In this document: positions 22,209 to 33,893 of the stretch, in pieces
Position numbering within the stretch: the stretch's first letter is position 1
Layout: every line of letters begins with the position of its first letter
NCBI GenBank assembly: GCA_963920525.1
Contig: OY986437.1
Location: 114,258,715 to 114,322,714 of the forward strand
DNA length: 64,000 bases
Direction: 5' to 3'
Origin: Dichetophora obliterata
Taxonomy: Eukaryota > Arthropoda > Insecta > Diptera > Sciomyzidae
Program-made: the position numbers and the translations under genes
Notes under the pieces: model-generated
The model's input: only the letters and a program-made list of their open reading frames with translations
Databases searched by the model: none
What the model was told of the DNA's origin: nothing

Positions 22209-23787
22209 CAGTGATTGGCGATGAAATAGATCCAGTGCTATAAAAATAATTTAAATCAAAAAATCTAAGAAAACTTTGCGTTTTTAATTTTTTCTTTCAA
22301 TAGGTAAAAAAGAATAATTCATTTAATTCATATAAGTACATTTATTAGTTAACTTAAGTGTGAAACATAAACAAAATTCAATTATATGTCCTCTTTCGGC
22401 TGTGACTTGAAATAGAGCCAGAAGTAGTTATTTAATTTTAGCCATAACCTTTTATTAGAAAATTTGAAATTTCATGATAAAATCAATAATTCAATATTTG
22501 GTTGAGTATCCATTATTTCTGATAACTGGGGAGCAACGCCTAGGCATCGAATCCACTAGTTTTTGGCACTTAGTAGCTATAATTTTCTCCCATGCGTCCT
22601 TGATTAACCTCCAAAGATCACATTTGTTGGTTGGATGTTTGTCTCTAAGAGCCACTGTAACCTCTTGCCATACATTTTCGATAGGATTAAGGTCTGGAGA
22701 CAGGCGGCCAGCTTAAAACTTCGATTTTTTTGTCTGAACCATTTTTTGCCTGTTGCAATGTGTGTTTCGGGTTGTTATCCTGTTGAAACACCCATCAAAG
22801 AGGCATATTAAACTCTGCGTACAGCAACATGGTTTCACTCAAAATCCTGGCATATTGTAAAGCATCCATCTTTCGCTCGATGAGAAATAAGGCTCCTGTG
22901 CCATTATATGAGAAACACCTCCAAAATAATTATTCTCCCGCCATGTTTAACCGTTTTTATAGTGTGTTGTGTGAGAAGTTCGGTATTGGGGGAGGGGTCT
23001 TCTCACAGAAACGCTGCCTCGATCTGAGTTAAATAAATTAACTTTGGTCTCATCTGACCAAAGAATATTTCGCCATTTGCTCGTTGGCCAATCACCATGA
23101 TCCTTTGCGAATTGTAATCGCTTACAGACATGAAATTTGGTCAGGAATGGTACCTTCCGTGCAGCTTTAGCCTTCAATCCATTTTTAATTAAAAGTTTTC
23201 GAATCTTTGAAGTGTCCAAGGAATATTAATTTCTGAGAGCGGAAGAGGTCACAAACGGATCTTTTTTGACACGGATCTTGCAAACTGGTACATATGGAAA
23301 TAGGTGGAAACTTGTTCTCAACAATTTTCTTTGAGCAGCCAACTGTACTGGTTATTTCCCTTTGGTTTTCGCCTTGTTTACGCAAATTTTTAATAATTTT
23401 TCGGTTTTCAGGACTGAAGTGCTTGGCTTTTCCTATTTTTAGACCTAATTTTTTGAAACACTAAAATTTATTTTGAAATCATGAAACTGAGAACTCTTAC
23501 TCACGGTTTGTAGTAAAACTTTTATTAAAAAATATCTTTTTAGATCAAAAAATTTTTAATTTTATTGGTTGGCTCTATTTTAATGCCTACTTTTAACACA
23601 ACAATATCACAGTTTCACAGATTTGCGAAAAATAAACAAGCAATTGTACTCAAAAACAACTACAATATTCATGAGAGAACTGGTTTTTAAACTACAGTTG
23701 GTTCACAGCATGCTAAGTTGTTACAAAAAATTATAATAAAGTAATATCAGCAGCAAGTATGTGGCTCTATTTCAGCGCACATCACTG
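22209..23787 (-). mobile_element. Tc1-like element with TA target duplication
   Basis: TA at 22207-22208 and 23788-23789 flank inverted ends CAGTGATTGGCGATGAAATA (left) and, reversed, CAGTGATGTGCGCTGAAATA (right). The length of 1579 bp is normal for Tc1 elements. It interrupts the palindromic element described separately, whose sequence continues on both sides. Transposase is on the minus strand. Confidence 0.9.
22489..23440 (-). pseudogene. Tc1-like transposase (DD34E), frameshifted
   Basis: Minus-strand blocks in order are an HTH (LRKQGENQREITSTVGCSKK), a middle part with [12 protein letters not shown], the first Asp in [15 protein letters not shown], the second Asp in WVFQQDNNPKHT, and the Glu block SPDLNPIENVWQEV, followed by SMPRRC and NGYSTKY at the C-terminus. 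All three catalytic acids are present, but frameshifts and stops separate the blocks, so no full protein can be made. The HTH-side decay is heavier than the C-terminal part. Confidence 0.85.
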
Positions 23788-23894
23788 TATATGAATGATA
23801 ATGGGTTTACCGGATACGAATTTTGTAGACTAGTATTATTTATCCAAACATATCTGAATATAAGAGGACTGCTATTATTTTGTTCGTATCTGTG

Positions 23895-25800
23895 TGTTTA
23901 AAGCTTTATTCTATAATGTCCCACTCTTCACTCTTCGAATATTTTTATAAGTTCGAACACTTTTCAATAAGCACATCACTGATATTTTCAATGTTTGTTT
24001 CAAAGTTAACCGTAATTTTTTTTTATAATTTTGTCATTTTCACATATTTCAAAATGTATAAAAGGCGATCAGAAGTTCGTACAAATTCAGTCAGCTCCCA
24101 AGAATGACATACAAAAGAATGCGCACTCAGAGTGCCAAAAATGAAATCTACTGCGCAGCCTACGTCGCACGTGAAAATACATGCACACTAAAAAACAAAC
24201 GAAACTACCCAGAAATGCAAGTCTGAAAGAAATCTTGAATGAATCCTGCACGATTTTTCTTCTGTAACGAAACATGCTGATTCGTTTATACATTTCGTTG
24301 ACGAAAATCTCATATAAAAGTTCCAAATTGAAAACTTTCTGTTTTCGATGAACGAAAAAAGACCGATTATTTAAGGAATTATCGACAAATGTATCTCACG
24401 CAGTATGTTTGTTAAAGAAATTATCATGAAATATTCGTACTCGATGCCTTGAACTGCAGGGTAAGAAAATGAATCTGATTGGCTTATTGGGAAACAAACG
24501 AAATACAAACAGTCAAACTGCTGTCGAAACAAATTGAGCAACGTAGCTACTATTTGTGTAAAGGGGTAAAAACGGGAGAAAACATCCCTAAGAAATATGA
24601 TTTTTTTTAACAGTACTGAAAAATATATTTACTTTGTTATTTTTAATATAGAGATGTAACTTCTCCCAGAAAAAATTTAAGTGCCGGGAGCAAGCACATT
24701 TTCTATTCTAACTTAAAGATACTAAAAAGCTTGTTGCGTTTTACTCTGAAATGTATCTTAAAGCCCTATTCTGGCAAATTAACAAATTGTTAACCTGTAT
24801 TTTGAATATTTCTGTGTTTGTTGTTTTCAATACAAAATTTGAAGCTCAAAAATGCTCCGTGCCCAATATCTCTCAAACTGTTCAGCTTGAAAGTATGCAC
24901 ATCTTAATACATAAAAGGCAAGCAAGCTGCTCCACACACAGTATTTCTCAAACTGTAATTATTTTTTTACAGTAAAGTACTTTTACAAGACATACTGTTA
25001 TCAAAAATTTTCAGCCTGAAAGTATGCACAGAAAATATATTTGATACTTATCAGTGACAATATTAGGTTTTTAGAATAGTACGTTTTTGATCTGACTACC
25101 TTCCTTTTCAACACCGCTTCAACACGTTAAGTGTTATTTAAAGTGGTATATGTGTATTTTTCAAAAATCAATTGAATAAAAAATCAAGCTTTAAAAAGAG
25201 AAAAAGTGCTTTCGGCAAATTCCTCCAAAAAGGAAGTGTGCGGAGGAACTGTCGTAGGACAGGCTTTTATGCTAGTATTATAATAATATAAAAACAGTTC
25301 TACATTTTTTTTACTAATTTGAAACAAATGTTATCTTCTCTTTGTAACTTGAATGAAAAGACTCAATAAAATTACTTACTTTGTTGTGAGCATACGTTTT
25401 TTTAATTATATTTATTTCTTAGCAATAAACCAAGTTTGAACAAAAAAATGTCGATATTTTAAAATCTTTACGCCCTATAAATAAATTGTGATTACTTTTT
25501 TATTCTGCCACTTGTCGAGCACGAGCTACGTCAAAACCAGTGGATGGCGTATGATTTGGGACATGTGCAGTGTGTAATCTGTAAATACATCATTCTTGGT
25601 CAGCTCCTAGCTCTAGAAGGGTGAACATCGCGACCGATAATAATTTGGTCATTTGCAAGCCTTAAGAGAAATCTAAGATTCTGACCGCGTGAGATATTAC
25701 TACTGTGTTTTTTAAATCTTGTTAAATAAAAGTTAGATCTTCAACCCGTAAGAAAAACATTTTTCTTTTAATGCCGTATAATCTACGCCCGCTTGCTTTA
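23895..25800. other. spacer, no gene recognised
   Basis: About 1.9 kb. Several short open frames have no recognisable motif. Repeated CTCAAACTGT and GAAAGTATGCACA strings near 24860-25030 indicate a small degenerate direct repeat. This stretch could hold a decayed LTR or leader of the gag relic that follows, but no LTR pair was found. Confidence 0.35.
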
Positions 25801-25811
25801 TTGGCGTCCTC

Positions 25812-26690
25812 TTGGAGGGCAGCATTTCCGAAGATTTCGAAGCACCTAGTAGCAATAACAAAATATCAGACGACACTATGGCAACATTTTCACCTGAGCA
25901 GTTCATGGTAATTATGTCAAAGATAATAGCCAACCGCAAAGCAGGTTCTTTCACCACGTGCGGTTCTGGCTTCAATTGTCAACGTGATCCAGCTACAGTA
26001 GAGGGCTTCCTCATTGCCATATCCGTCTTCAAGGTTATCGAGGTGATATCCGACGCGGATGCAATACGAGGCATACCCTGACTGTTAGAGGAGTATGCAA
26101 CACCTTTGTGGATTGGAGTAGTATGATCCAAAGTAGATGAGAGTAAGCAGCAGTTGATGGAGTCAACCGATAGCTTCATCATGAAGAAGTGCGTCCTATT
26201 CGCACAATTAAAGGACAAAATAAGCTAAGCAGTCCAGCTGAACATGATTTACGGCCTCTTGTCATTTCAAATAAGAGAGCGCGTACGCCGCGATAAATTT
26301 ATAACGTTCGACGAGCTCATTGCAGCTAGCAGAGAAACAACTATTTCTGAACGAGCGAAAGCAACAACAAACAACGGGAACAAGTGTCGGACTTGAACAA
26401 GACCCACATTGATTTCGCGAGGCGCAAGCACGATTAACGTTCTGCAGAGCACGTTGTCATACTATAGTTGTATGTCCCACATACTATAGTAAGGAGTAAT
26501 AATCACAACCACTACAGCACGGTCAAATGGTTCGAAAAGGTCTGAATTTGTCATGTTACGGGTATGGTGCATCTGGAGTTTTTCGAGAAAATTTTACTAA
26601 TTGCAGCTCTCATACAAAGGAAAGCCCACAGCATTTAGCATTCGACAATGTGGCAACAAAACAGTACACAGTCGATTACTGAAAACAGTA
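25812..26690 (+). pseudogene. Arc/Ty3-type gag relic
   Basis: Plus-strand translation shows a capsid-type region: FNCQRDPATVEGFL, SDADAIRGIP, a STDSFIMKKCVLFAQL block, YGLLSFQIRERVRRD and FDELIAASRE. This is the order found in Ty3/gypsy-type gag and in the fly Arc proteins derived from it. Near 26560 a zinc-knuckle-like CYGYGASGVFREN follows, with its later Cys positions altered. Stops occur near 26079, 26126 and 26224, so it is dead. No protease, reverse transcriptase or LTR was recognised downstream. It could instead be a dead copy of an Arc-like host gene; the zinc knuckle favours a retroelement. Confidence 0.6.
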
Positions 26691-26699
26691 CACTTAGAG

Positions 26700-28225
26700 A
26701 TGTTTGGATTAAAACGTGAAGGTTGTTTTTTTATTCTGGTCCGAAGACCAGCATTGCAAGCGCAAGCCTAAAGAAGATCCTACTTAGCTAAAGTATACAG
26801 AGGGCCGATTACGCAACTCGAAGTACTTTCGTTTCGAAGTTTTCGTTTATTATGCAATTCGATAAGAGCCAGCATTTCAATTCCAGTCATTCCTAAGGAA
26901 ATTGACAGGAGTTGTTCCTGCTGTGTGACATGAAACTCTGCAAATTATAAAAGATAGTTTGTTAAACAAATAAAGGTAAACCACTTGTTAAAAAAGCTTA
27001 TTGCACTTTATTTTATTAGTTTTACTTTCTTTTTCGTATTTAATTGATTTTTTGCCATTTTGCCGTATTCATGAACCAACATCAGCTCGAATTCGCCCCT
27101 ACGTTTCATATTAGAGCGGATTCGAACACAAACAAGACAGAGGCGAGTTGCATAATAGTAGTTCAGTCAACAATTTGCGAATCAATATCGGCAATCGCAT
27201 CAGGAAGATCAGTCAATCACTCAATACTTTTGAAAATGTGACCAAGAAAAGAACATTAATCGGAGCCATGGATTCAGCCATGTTCAGTATCTTTGCGGTT
27301 TTGGAACTTCGAGGATGAACCGAAAAAGAAATGTGACTTCATTCAACAGTGAAACACGAAGATATTTATGGCATATGGCAGGACAACATGTGCTATAACC
27401 AACGAAAGCTTCACCGATTTCACAAAAGTTGCAAGAAATATATAATTTTCTGAAGTACATGGAAGGAAAAACAAAAGTTTCTCCAATTCCAAATACAAAT
27501 AAAAGTACAAATACAAATAAAAATTGTATTCCTTGCATTTTGAATTTCCTCAAGAATCTGATGGGATAAATTTATCAGATGAACACAAATTATGAATTAG
27601 ATAAAATGTTGGTTAAAAATGAAGACGTTTGTGATGAGCCTAAAACGGCAACTTCATTTGCTACACATGAGAGACACTGGAGAGCATGCTTCAATAGATT
27701 ATATACCTCCGTATTAGGGAAGTCAATCCCTGGATCCCGGACGATTAAACCCTCTTTAAATCCCGGGAATTCAAAATAAAAAATGTCCATTACAAATATT
27801 CATGGTAATGCAACCACTTCAATTTAAGTTGGTATGAACATAGAATTAGAAAAACCTTTTATTGAGATCGAAAAAGATTGTTAGGACGATGAGTGTGAAT
27901 CACTGAAGCAAAGAATTTGCAAAGTTTTAGAAGAATTTGCAACGTCGGGAAGTCAGCTATGTATTTCGAAATTGTCAGATATTCTGAATTATATACAAAG
28001 GGAATAATTTTGTTTTGTGGTGAAGGAAATCGTGATCGAAACTTATAAATTTCTTACGATTATCGTACAACTATTTCTCTAATTAGCATAGAATCAAAAC
28101 GGTGCTTCTCATCATCGGGTTATATTTGTAATAATATCCGCCCAAAACTCTCTAATGAAAAATAAGACGCGTTGATCAGCTTAATGTATTACTTTAAAAA
28201 TAACTAAAACAAAAAATCTATTTAA
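26700..28225. other. spacer between gag relic and Harbinger element
   Basis: No coding family recognised. Interrupted frames near 27044-27780 show no motif that I can name. The expected pol region of the gag relic is not evident. Confidence 0.35.
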
Positions 28226-28715
28226 AAGATACTGTGAAAATAAGAGCATTTTGAGAATACAGGCTTTTGACAAGCAGCAAACTGACCCGCTTCCCTCCAA
28301 TGTGCTCAGTGTTTCAAGGTTTGTTTATGTTACTGACCTCACTTTAGAATAGGTGGACTGTTTTTATTTGTTTGTTTATTTGTTTTTTGGTTGTACACAC
28401 AACAAATCGTTAAATAAAAATTTGGTAAACGGCATTAACTTTGATTTCTAATTTTGTATATCCATTTAAAAGAGATAGAGATACCATACATATATAGAGA
28501 GAAAGAGTCTTGAAAGTATGGAATTTCCTTACATAAGCCATTGTCTTTCTCTATAATATCAAGAAATATTTGCAAATTTTAAAAACATTTATCGCTGTTA
28601 TTTGCAGCATTGTAACAACAAATATAAAAAATAAATTGTTTACGTATCGCGTGCAAAGCCACGGAGGGTTGCTAATAAATTATAAAATGTCATTCTTTTA
28701 AGTTATAATTTTTTA

Positions 28716-29276
28716 ATGGCAACGGAAAAGCTGTTGTAAGTGAACTTGAATACATTTATGTTAAAAAAATTAATAAAATTAATTTCATTTAGGCGACGGA
28801 AGTGGACGGTTCCTGAAACCAAAGCGTTTTTGACGGCATACGCTTGCCGTCAAGATGAGTTTGCTCACGCAAGAAATAGGCAGCATGCAATGGCAAACGT
28901 TCTGGCAGACTTGGAGGCCTTAGGTGTTTTGGTATGTTAAAATATAACTACTACGCTGATAAGTTATCTTTTAAAATGTGTTTATTTTTAGACGCAACCA
29001 ACAACAACAAACGAGCTTAAATCAAAAATAAAAAATTTATTGAGGGCGTTCAAGACGGCAAAAGATGCCCAGAACACAGCTGGGGTGTCGCGAACAAAAC
29101 TTTCTTCTGAGGAAGACAACGCAGCAACACATAGTTTTGGTCGCACTCCCCGAAGCAATTCCCAGTTTTTGGAGGCAAAATTAAATTTGAAGCGGCAGGT
29201 AATGGAAAATGAAATACAGATACAGCGTGAAAAAATGGCGAAGCTCGATGAGGTTATGAATTTATTGAAGAAATAG
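28716..29276 (+). CDS. Myb/SANT-like protein, Harbinger accessory type, three exons
   Basis: Exons 28716-28735, 28793-28931 and 28992-29276 join into a complete 147-residue frame. Donors are GTAAGT and GTATGT, acceptors TTTAG and TTTTTAG, with introns of 57 and 60 bp. The short first exon supplies MATEKL plus two bases of the next codon. The N-terminal half is a trihelix-like Myb/SANT domain (RRKWTVPETKAFLTAY near residue 8, then IKNLLRAFKTAKD near 70). The C-terminal tail is a probable coiled coil (LEAKLNLKRQ to MNLLKK). In PIF/Harbinger elements such a protein brings the transposase to DNA and into the nucleus. Here the partner transposase, 4 kb away, is dead, while this gene is intact, so it may be conserved by host use or simply be young. 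Confidence 0.75.
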
Positions 29277-30044
29277 TTTTTTTTTAATTATTTCCTAAAT
29301 GAGCTATTTATTTATATAAATTATGTGATTTAAATACAAATTGTAATTGTTTGATTGCTAAAGAGCCCATTAAAGTTTTTCGGTGACCAAAAATCAAATT
29401 TTCGAAATGTATAACATCGTTAAAATAATCTCAGAAAGTTTTAAGTCAATTGAATAAAAATTACTGTAGTCATAAGCACAAATGTCCGAAGAAAACTATA
29501 CTGTACCTTACTACTTCTAAAACTTTAAACGTGTTTTTCTCGAAAAGTGCTGCTTGAAACCGGTGGACAGCATTGCTCGAAAACTATGCTAAGGATCGCT
29601 TTAAAATTGTATGCACTTGTTAAGCAAATACAAATGGTACTTTTAATCGTTAGATTTTTATTTTAGAGAAATATTTCTTTTATAACCTAAAACAAATCAC
29701 TTTTTTGGTCAAAAATTGGTTTTTTTAGTATATATCAAAATATTTAAAAAATCTTCGATTAAAAGCTTAAAAAGCTTCAGCAGCAGAACTGAAATAATAT
29801 TTTTTTGTTTAGATGAACAAGCTCCGAAAAATCGTGTTTACCGCTTATTTTCACTTAACTACTGATTCCTGCTATTATAATCAATATTTCTTAACCAAAA
29901 ATGCAAAAAATTTTCAGCAAGAGTTTTTTAATTATAATGTTGAAAAAAAAAAACCTAAAATAAACAGTCGCTTTATAGAAAAAGATTTTAAAGCAGACTT
30001 TTTTTCGAAAAAAACCTTAGGGGGCCCTACGTATCATGGGCCCT

Positions 30045-30415
30045 TTAATCAGTTTGAGCTTAATGTCAGAATGTTAGAACAATTGATTGTTTTAACAAAT
30101 TTTTCCCAAAGTATCACAACAACTATAGTATGAAATGTTTATATTACGGACATCATGTTTGCTCGGAGCAGAAATAATTTTGTTGTACGCCGAGCTAACA
30201 GATATCGTGTAATATGGGCATAAGCGATCACTAGCAAGATTTTATTGCAATTTATGCCTTGTTAAGGGCTTCACACTGCCCACTCGACTCTCGGTTTTGC
30301 AATAAAATCTAGCTAGTGATAGCTTACATTTCATGCTAAAGTTGTTGCTGATACTTTGGGAAAAATTTTTTAAAACAATTAATTGTTCTAACATTCTGAC
30401 AATCAAACTGATTTA
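30045..30415. repeat. hairpin element, about 370 bp
   Basis: GTCAGAATGTTAGAACAATT at 30065 and its complement AATTGTTCTAACATTCTGAC at 30380 lie in opposed arms, continuing through CCCAAAGTATCA against TGATACTTTGGG. An inner pair (ATCACTAGCAAGATTTTATT and AATAAAATCTAGCTAGTGAT) closes the loop near 30272. No coding content. Confidence 0.8.
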
Positions 30416-31139
30416 AACAAGAGGTGTCGTGGCAGGGAGCTAAATTACAAATTCTTAAAAAAAAATTAACTAGAATTTCGATGGCGACGAAAAAAATTAA
30501 AAACAACAACATGTGCATACTTCGCTAATAAGTTCCTTAACAAAAAAATTTCAAAAAAAGCTTTTAAGCATCTGACGAGGCTCAACAAGTTCAACATCAA
30601 AAAAACTCGCCACCACTTTGAGTGTGCGCTACGAGAAAATACACACAGCAGCAATAACTATGATAGCTTGCGACGCGAGCCAACAACAACAATACCATGC
30701 ACATTGTTAAAAAGTCAATTCTTCGAATAACACACACGGAAATATTGAAGTTGTTATTCAGCTAAAAGAGCTATGGGATTTACAACTCTGATTTAAACTA
30801 TCAAACAATTACAATTTCTATTTAAATTAAAACACATAGTATAGTTTTTTTATATAAGTTTTTCTTACATGGTTGCTGTGCAATTGATAAGTTTATAAGG
30901 TTTTCATTGTTGCTGTGCAATTTAAGTGTAATATTTTTTATAAAAGTTTTTACAAGTTTTTCTAAATTGTTGCTATGCTACTTAATAGAAGTGTAATAAA
31001 AACGTTTTTATTTATTAAATAATTTAAATTTATTTAATGTTCTTTTCTTTGAATTCCGCAAAAATTTTACGTGTGAACAAATTAACCCTTAAAAGCAATA
31101 CTTGTTGAAATTCGCACCAAGGGTGTATGGTTGGTTGTA

Positions 31140-32453
31140 CGGGGGTACTAACAAAAGTTGGCTTAGTTGCTGTCATATTATAAGTTTTTAATAAATCAAA
31201 AATTACATACTGTTTGTTATAATCTTACGATATATCACTCTAATTTTAAGAAAAATCGGTCAAAATATAGACAAGAAAACGTAAAATTAGTGAAGCAGTG
31301 TCAGTGGATATCCCTGTGCCAACGCAGCAAGAAATTCGGTTTGCTATTCTTTTTGGATTTCGGCGTAAGCTCAAGCCTGTGGAAATATTTAGTGAATGCC
31401 AAACAGCGTTAGGAGTGTATGCGCCATCCCTTGTGACTATTTCAACGTGTTTCCGGAGACCCCACACTGGTCATTTTTCTATAGAGGACGAACCTCGAGA
31501 AGGCCGTCCAAAATCTGCGACTGACGATGCAAGTGTAGCGCTGGTGAAGTCTAAAATTGACGAAGATCCAAGATTGACCTAGGAAATGATTTCTGAAGAA
31601 CTGGGCTTGAATGTCATGGCTGTATCGCGAATATTAAAAAATAATCTTGGATACACGAAAAAATCTGCACGATGGGTTCCTAGAATTTTAACTGAAGCTC
31701 AAAAAGAGGCACGTGTGCGTTTTGCTCAATATTTTCTTGACAAATTCAAAAACGGAAAGTCTTCCACTTTTCAGCAAATTGTAACAGGTGATGAAGCATG
31801 GTTTTACAAGTACGATCCTGAAACCAAACAACAAAGCATGGTATGGAGCCCAGAAGGTGCAAATCCACCCGTTAAAGCAAAGCAACAAAAGTAATGTTGT
31901 CAGTTTACTTCACCAGAGAGAAAGTTGTAGCTGCTATTCCTTTGGAAAAAGGTCAGACAGACGGTAACTGTTAAGTGGTATACTGAAACTTGCTTACCAG
32001 AAGTATTCCAAAGTTTTTTGGGAAAACGCCAAAAAAAGGAACTTCGCCGATACTTTTTGCATCATGACAATGCACCAGCGCACACTGCTAAAAAAACAAG
32101 CGACTTTATTGCGCTGTCAGGCATCGAATAAATTCGATCAGCACCTTATTCCCCAGATTTAGCACCTTGTAACTTCTGGTTATTTCCAAAAAATAAAAAA
32201 AAATTTGCGAGGAAGAGTCTTCAACAGCAATGAGGAGATAATAAATGCGGTCAATGATGAAATTGCAAAATTCCAAAAAGTCGATTTTGAAGCCTTTATT
32301 TTTTAAGGTGGATTTATCGACTTCAAAAATGTATCGAAATAAATGGCGATTGCGTTGAAAAAATACAAAGAGATGAAGAATAAAGATATAAAATTAAAAC
32401 ATTTTTGTTTAGTTTTTTCTACTCTATTAAGCGATCTTTTGTTAGTCCCCTCG
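31140..32453 (+). mobile_element. full-length mariner element (1314 bp)
   Basis: TA at 31138-31139 and 32454-32455 flank inverted ends of about 26 bp: CGGGGGTACTAACAAAAG on the left and, reversed, CGAGGGGACTAACAAAAG on the right. Length and TA duplication are typical of mariner. It is nested within the Harbinger element. Confidence 0.9.
31298..32320 (+). pseudogene. mariner transposase, inactive
   Basis: The frame runs from 31298 with HTH_48-type sequence (IRFAILFGFRRKLKPVEIF, then EPREGRPKSATDD). An in-frame TAG occurs at 31580-31582. It continues through KSARWVPRILTEAQK and VTGDEAWFYKYDPETKQQS (first Asp) to a stop near 31892. After frameshifts the C-terminal part shows HHDNAPAHTAKK (second Asp) and YSPDLAPCNFWLF, where the last catalytic Asp of D34D (family LAPxDF) has become Asn. 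It is therefore dead by stop, frameshift and active-site change. Confidence 0.88.
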
Positions 32454-32859
32454 TAAGTAGTTATAGCAACAAAAGGGAAATTGCTTAGTTTTTACCCTGC
32501 TGTTAGGTTAACAGAAACATTCGAATCTCTTCTTTCAAATAATACCTCCTTAAACCTACTTTATGTAACTACTTCGATTAGGGAATGTTTATAATTTTCT
32601 TCCTGAAAATTCGCTTGTAAAAAAAAACTGAAAAAAGGTATTTTTTTAGGTATTATTTATAAAAAGGGCTACTTTTATTTCTAAAAATATTAAAATTTTC
32701 TTGATTTTTAATTGTGAGCTATTTAGATCAAGTAAGTTTCAAAGAAGGCAACAGCAACTGTTTAAATTAAATTAAAAATTCAAAGAATATATCAAAAATA
32801 AAACTGTCTTTTTCCTAATAACAAATTATTAATGTATCAATTGGACAAAATTCCTAATT

Positions 32860-33690
32860 CAATCATATCCTGAAAGCGGACCTGGTGACGATTGTCATTG
32901 CAATATTCATAAGGATCTTCGTTATCTGCACTTTTATCCACATTTTTTCTATACAATCAGCCATATCACGAATAATTTTTTACTCGGAATTGGAAAAGGG
33001 AGTTTTAGTTTTTAAGATAAAGTTTCTAAGTTTAAGAACATTTTAGAAAGTTTTAGTGCAAATTTGTTCATCAATGGTTTTACAAAGAATTTTCATTTAA
33101 AGTTTTCGAAATGTTCTTGAGCTTTATCTTAAAAATTAAAACTCCCTTTTCCGATTCCTCGTGAAAAGTTATTTATGGTAAGGCTGAATAGTTGTGCAAA
33201 ATGCAAACTGAAAACACTATATTTATAACGGAATTTAATTGTTGCTGTTCGGCAAAGTGTATGCTATTGAATTTTTTCTGCATCCGTGAGAGGTTACCTT
33301 TATCCTTTAATGGTGGAATGAGCCATTCACTGTCCGTACTTGCGGAAATTGTCACTTCGACTGGAATTCGCGAGTAACGCTTCGCAGGTCAGGTGGCCAT
33401 TTAATGTAGAGATGTCCAATTGATATTCACCAACTGCTCACACGATTAACAACTTTCCAGGCAGTAGACCACGCCAAAAAGATTTGAAATGGTTCTAAAA
33501 CATTCCGTGTTTGCTACATATTAAATGAATTAATATATTTCCATTTCGTTCTTCTCCATGCGAACATTTTTTTTTAAAGTCGACTGCTAAAAATGTTTCC
33601 ATTGTCGGAATCTTCGCTACTCGAACTATCCGACTCTATAAGTAATTGGATAAACTGTTGGGCTACTTTCCAAATACAATTTTTGTTTTT
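32860..33690 (-). pseudogene. HARBI1-like (PIF/Harbinger) transposase relic
   Basis: On the minus strand a Ser/Asp-rich start (IESDSSSSEDSDN near 33625) is followed, after decayed sequence, by DSEWLIPPLKDKGNLSRMQK and KFNSIHF, then VFSVCILHN near 33190. These match the DDE_4 order of HARBI1-type proteins, where a PLxxWLxTPF-like block precedes a C-terminal CxLHN block. Part of the domain between them is deleted. Beyond the 205-bp palindrome at 32966-33170, CIEKMWIKV may be the C-terminus. At least one catalytic acid region is not recognisable. It is the dead partner of the Myb/SANT-like gene at 28716. Confidence 0.5.
32966..33170. repeat. 205-bp palindrome inside the Harbinger transposase relic
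   Basis: GGAAAAGGGAGTTTTAGTTT at 32991 pairs with AATTAAAACTCCCTTTTCC at 33135, and AAGATAAAG pairs with CTTTATCTT. The loop is about 60 bp. It separates CILHN-type coding sequence from its likely C-terminal continuation, so it is probably an insertion. Confidence 0.7.
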
Positions 33691-33893
33691 TCGCAAAACT
33701 TATCTGTCAGCTTAAAAAGAACATCACCTGTTCATTTGTATGCAGAAAATAGCGCCATCTGTCTGAGTAAAAACATGTATCCGAAGCGTTTTTTAGCAAT
33801 GATCTGATCTCTCATAAAAAAAACCGGTAGCATATCAGTTTTCCGCTTGTCAAAAGTCTGTATTGTCAAAATGCTGTAATTTTTATAGCATTT

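Larger units (their letters stand above)
21421..23894. mobile_element. palindromic MITE, copy 1, split by a Tc1 element
   Basis: The left end contains CGAAATAATAGCAGTCCTC and the right end mirrors it (GAGGACTGCTATTATTTTG). Inside, ACGTTTTTGGCACGTGTTTA and its complement occur as nested inverted repeats (near 21608, 21716 and 22109). Removing the Tc1 copy at 22209-23787 leaves about 0.9 kb that closely matches 50308-51154. Shared inner motifs include TTTAGCGGAGCTGTAATCGT and CACGATAGTGG. A small inner hairpin is centred near 21665. No coding capacity; probably mobilised by a Tc1/mariner-type transposase, given the short CA-type ends next to TA. Confidence 0.75.
28228..33893. mobile_element. 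composite PIF/Harbinger element (inferred)
   Basis: AGCATTTTGAGAATACAG followed by CTTTTGACAAGC at 28245-28275 is matched in reverse complement at 33841-33876 (AGCATTTTGACAATACAG, CTTTTGACAAGC). This gives inverted ends of about 45-50 bp at roughly 80 percent identity. Between them are a plus-strand Myb/SANT-like gene and a minus-strand HARBI1-like relic, the two-gene set of PIF/Harbinger elements, pointing toward each other. A mariner (31140-32453), a hairpin (30045-30415) and a short palindrome (32966-33170) were inserted later. Removing these leaves about 3.8 kb, a plausible Harbinger size. The exact ends and the 3-bp duplication could not be fixed. Confidence 0.6.

Noticed and set aside
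26979..27780. Open frames between the gag relic and the Harbinger element
   Set aside because: Short, without splice support or recognisable motif; not reported as genes.
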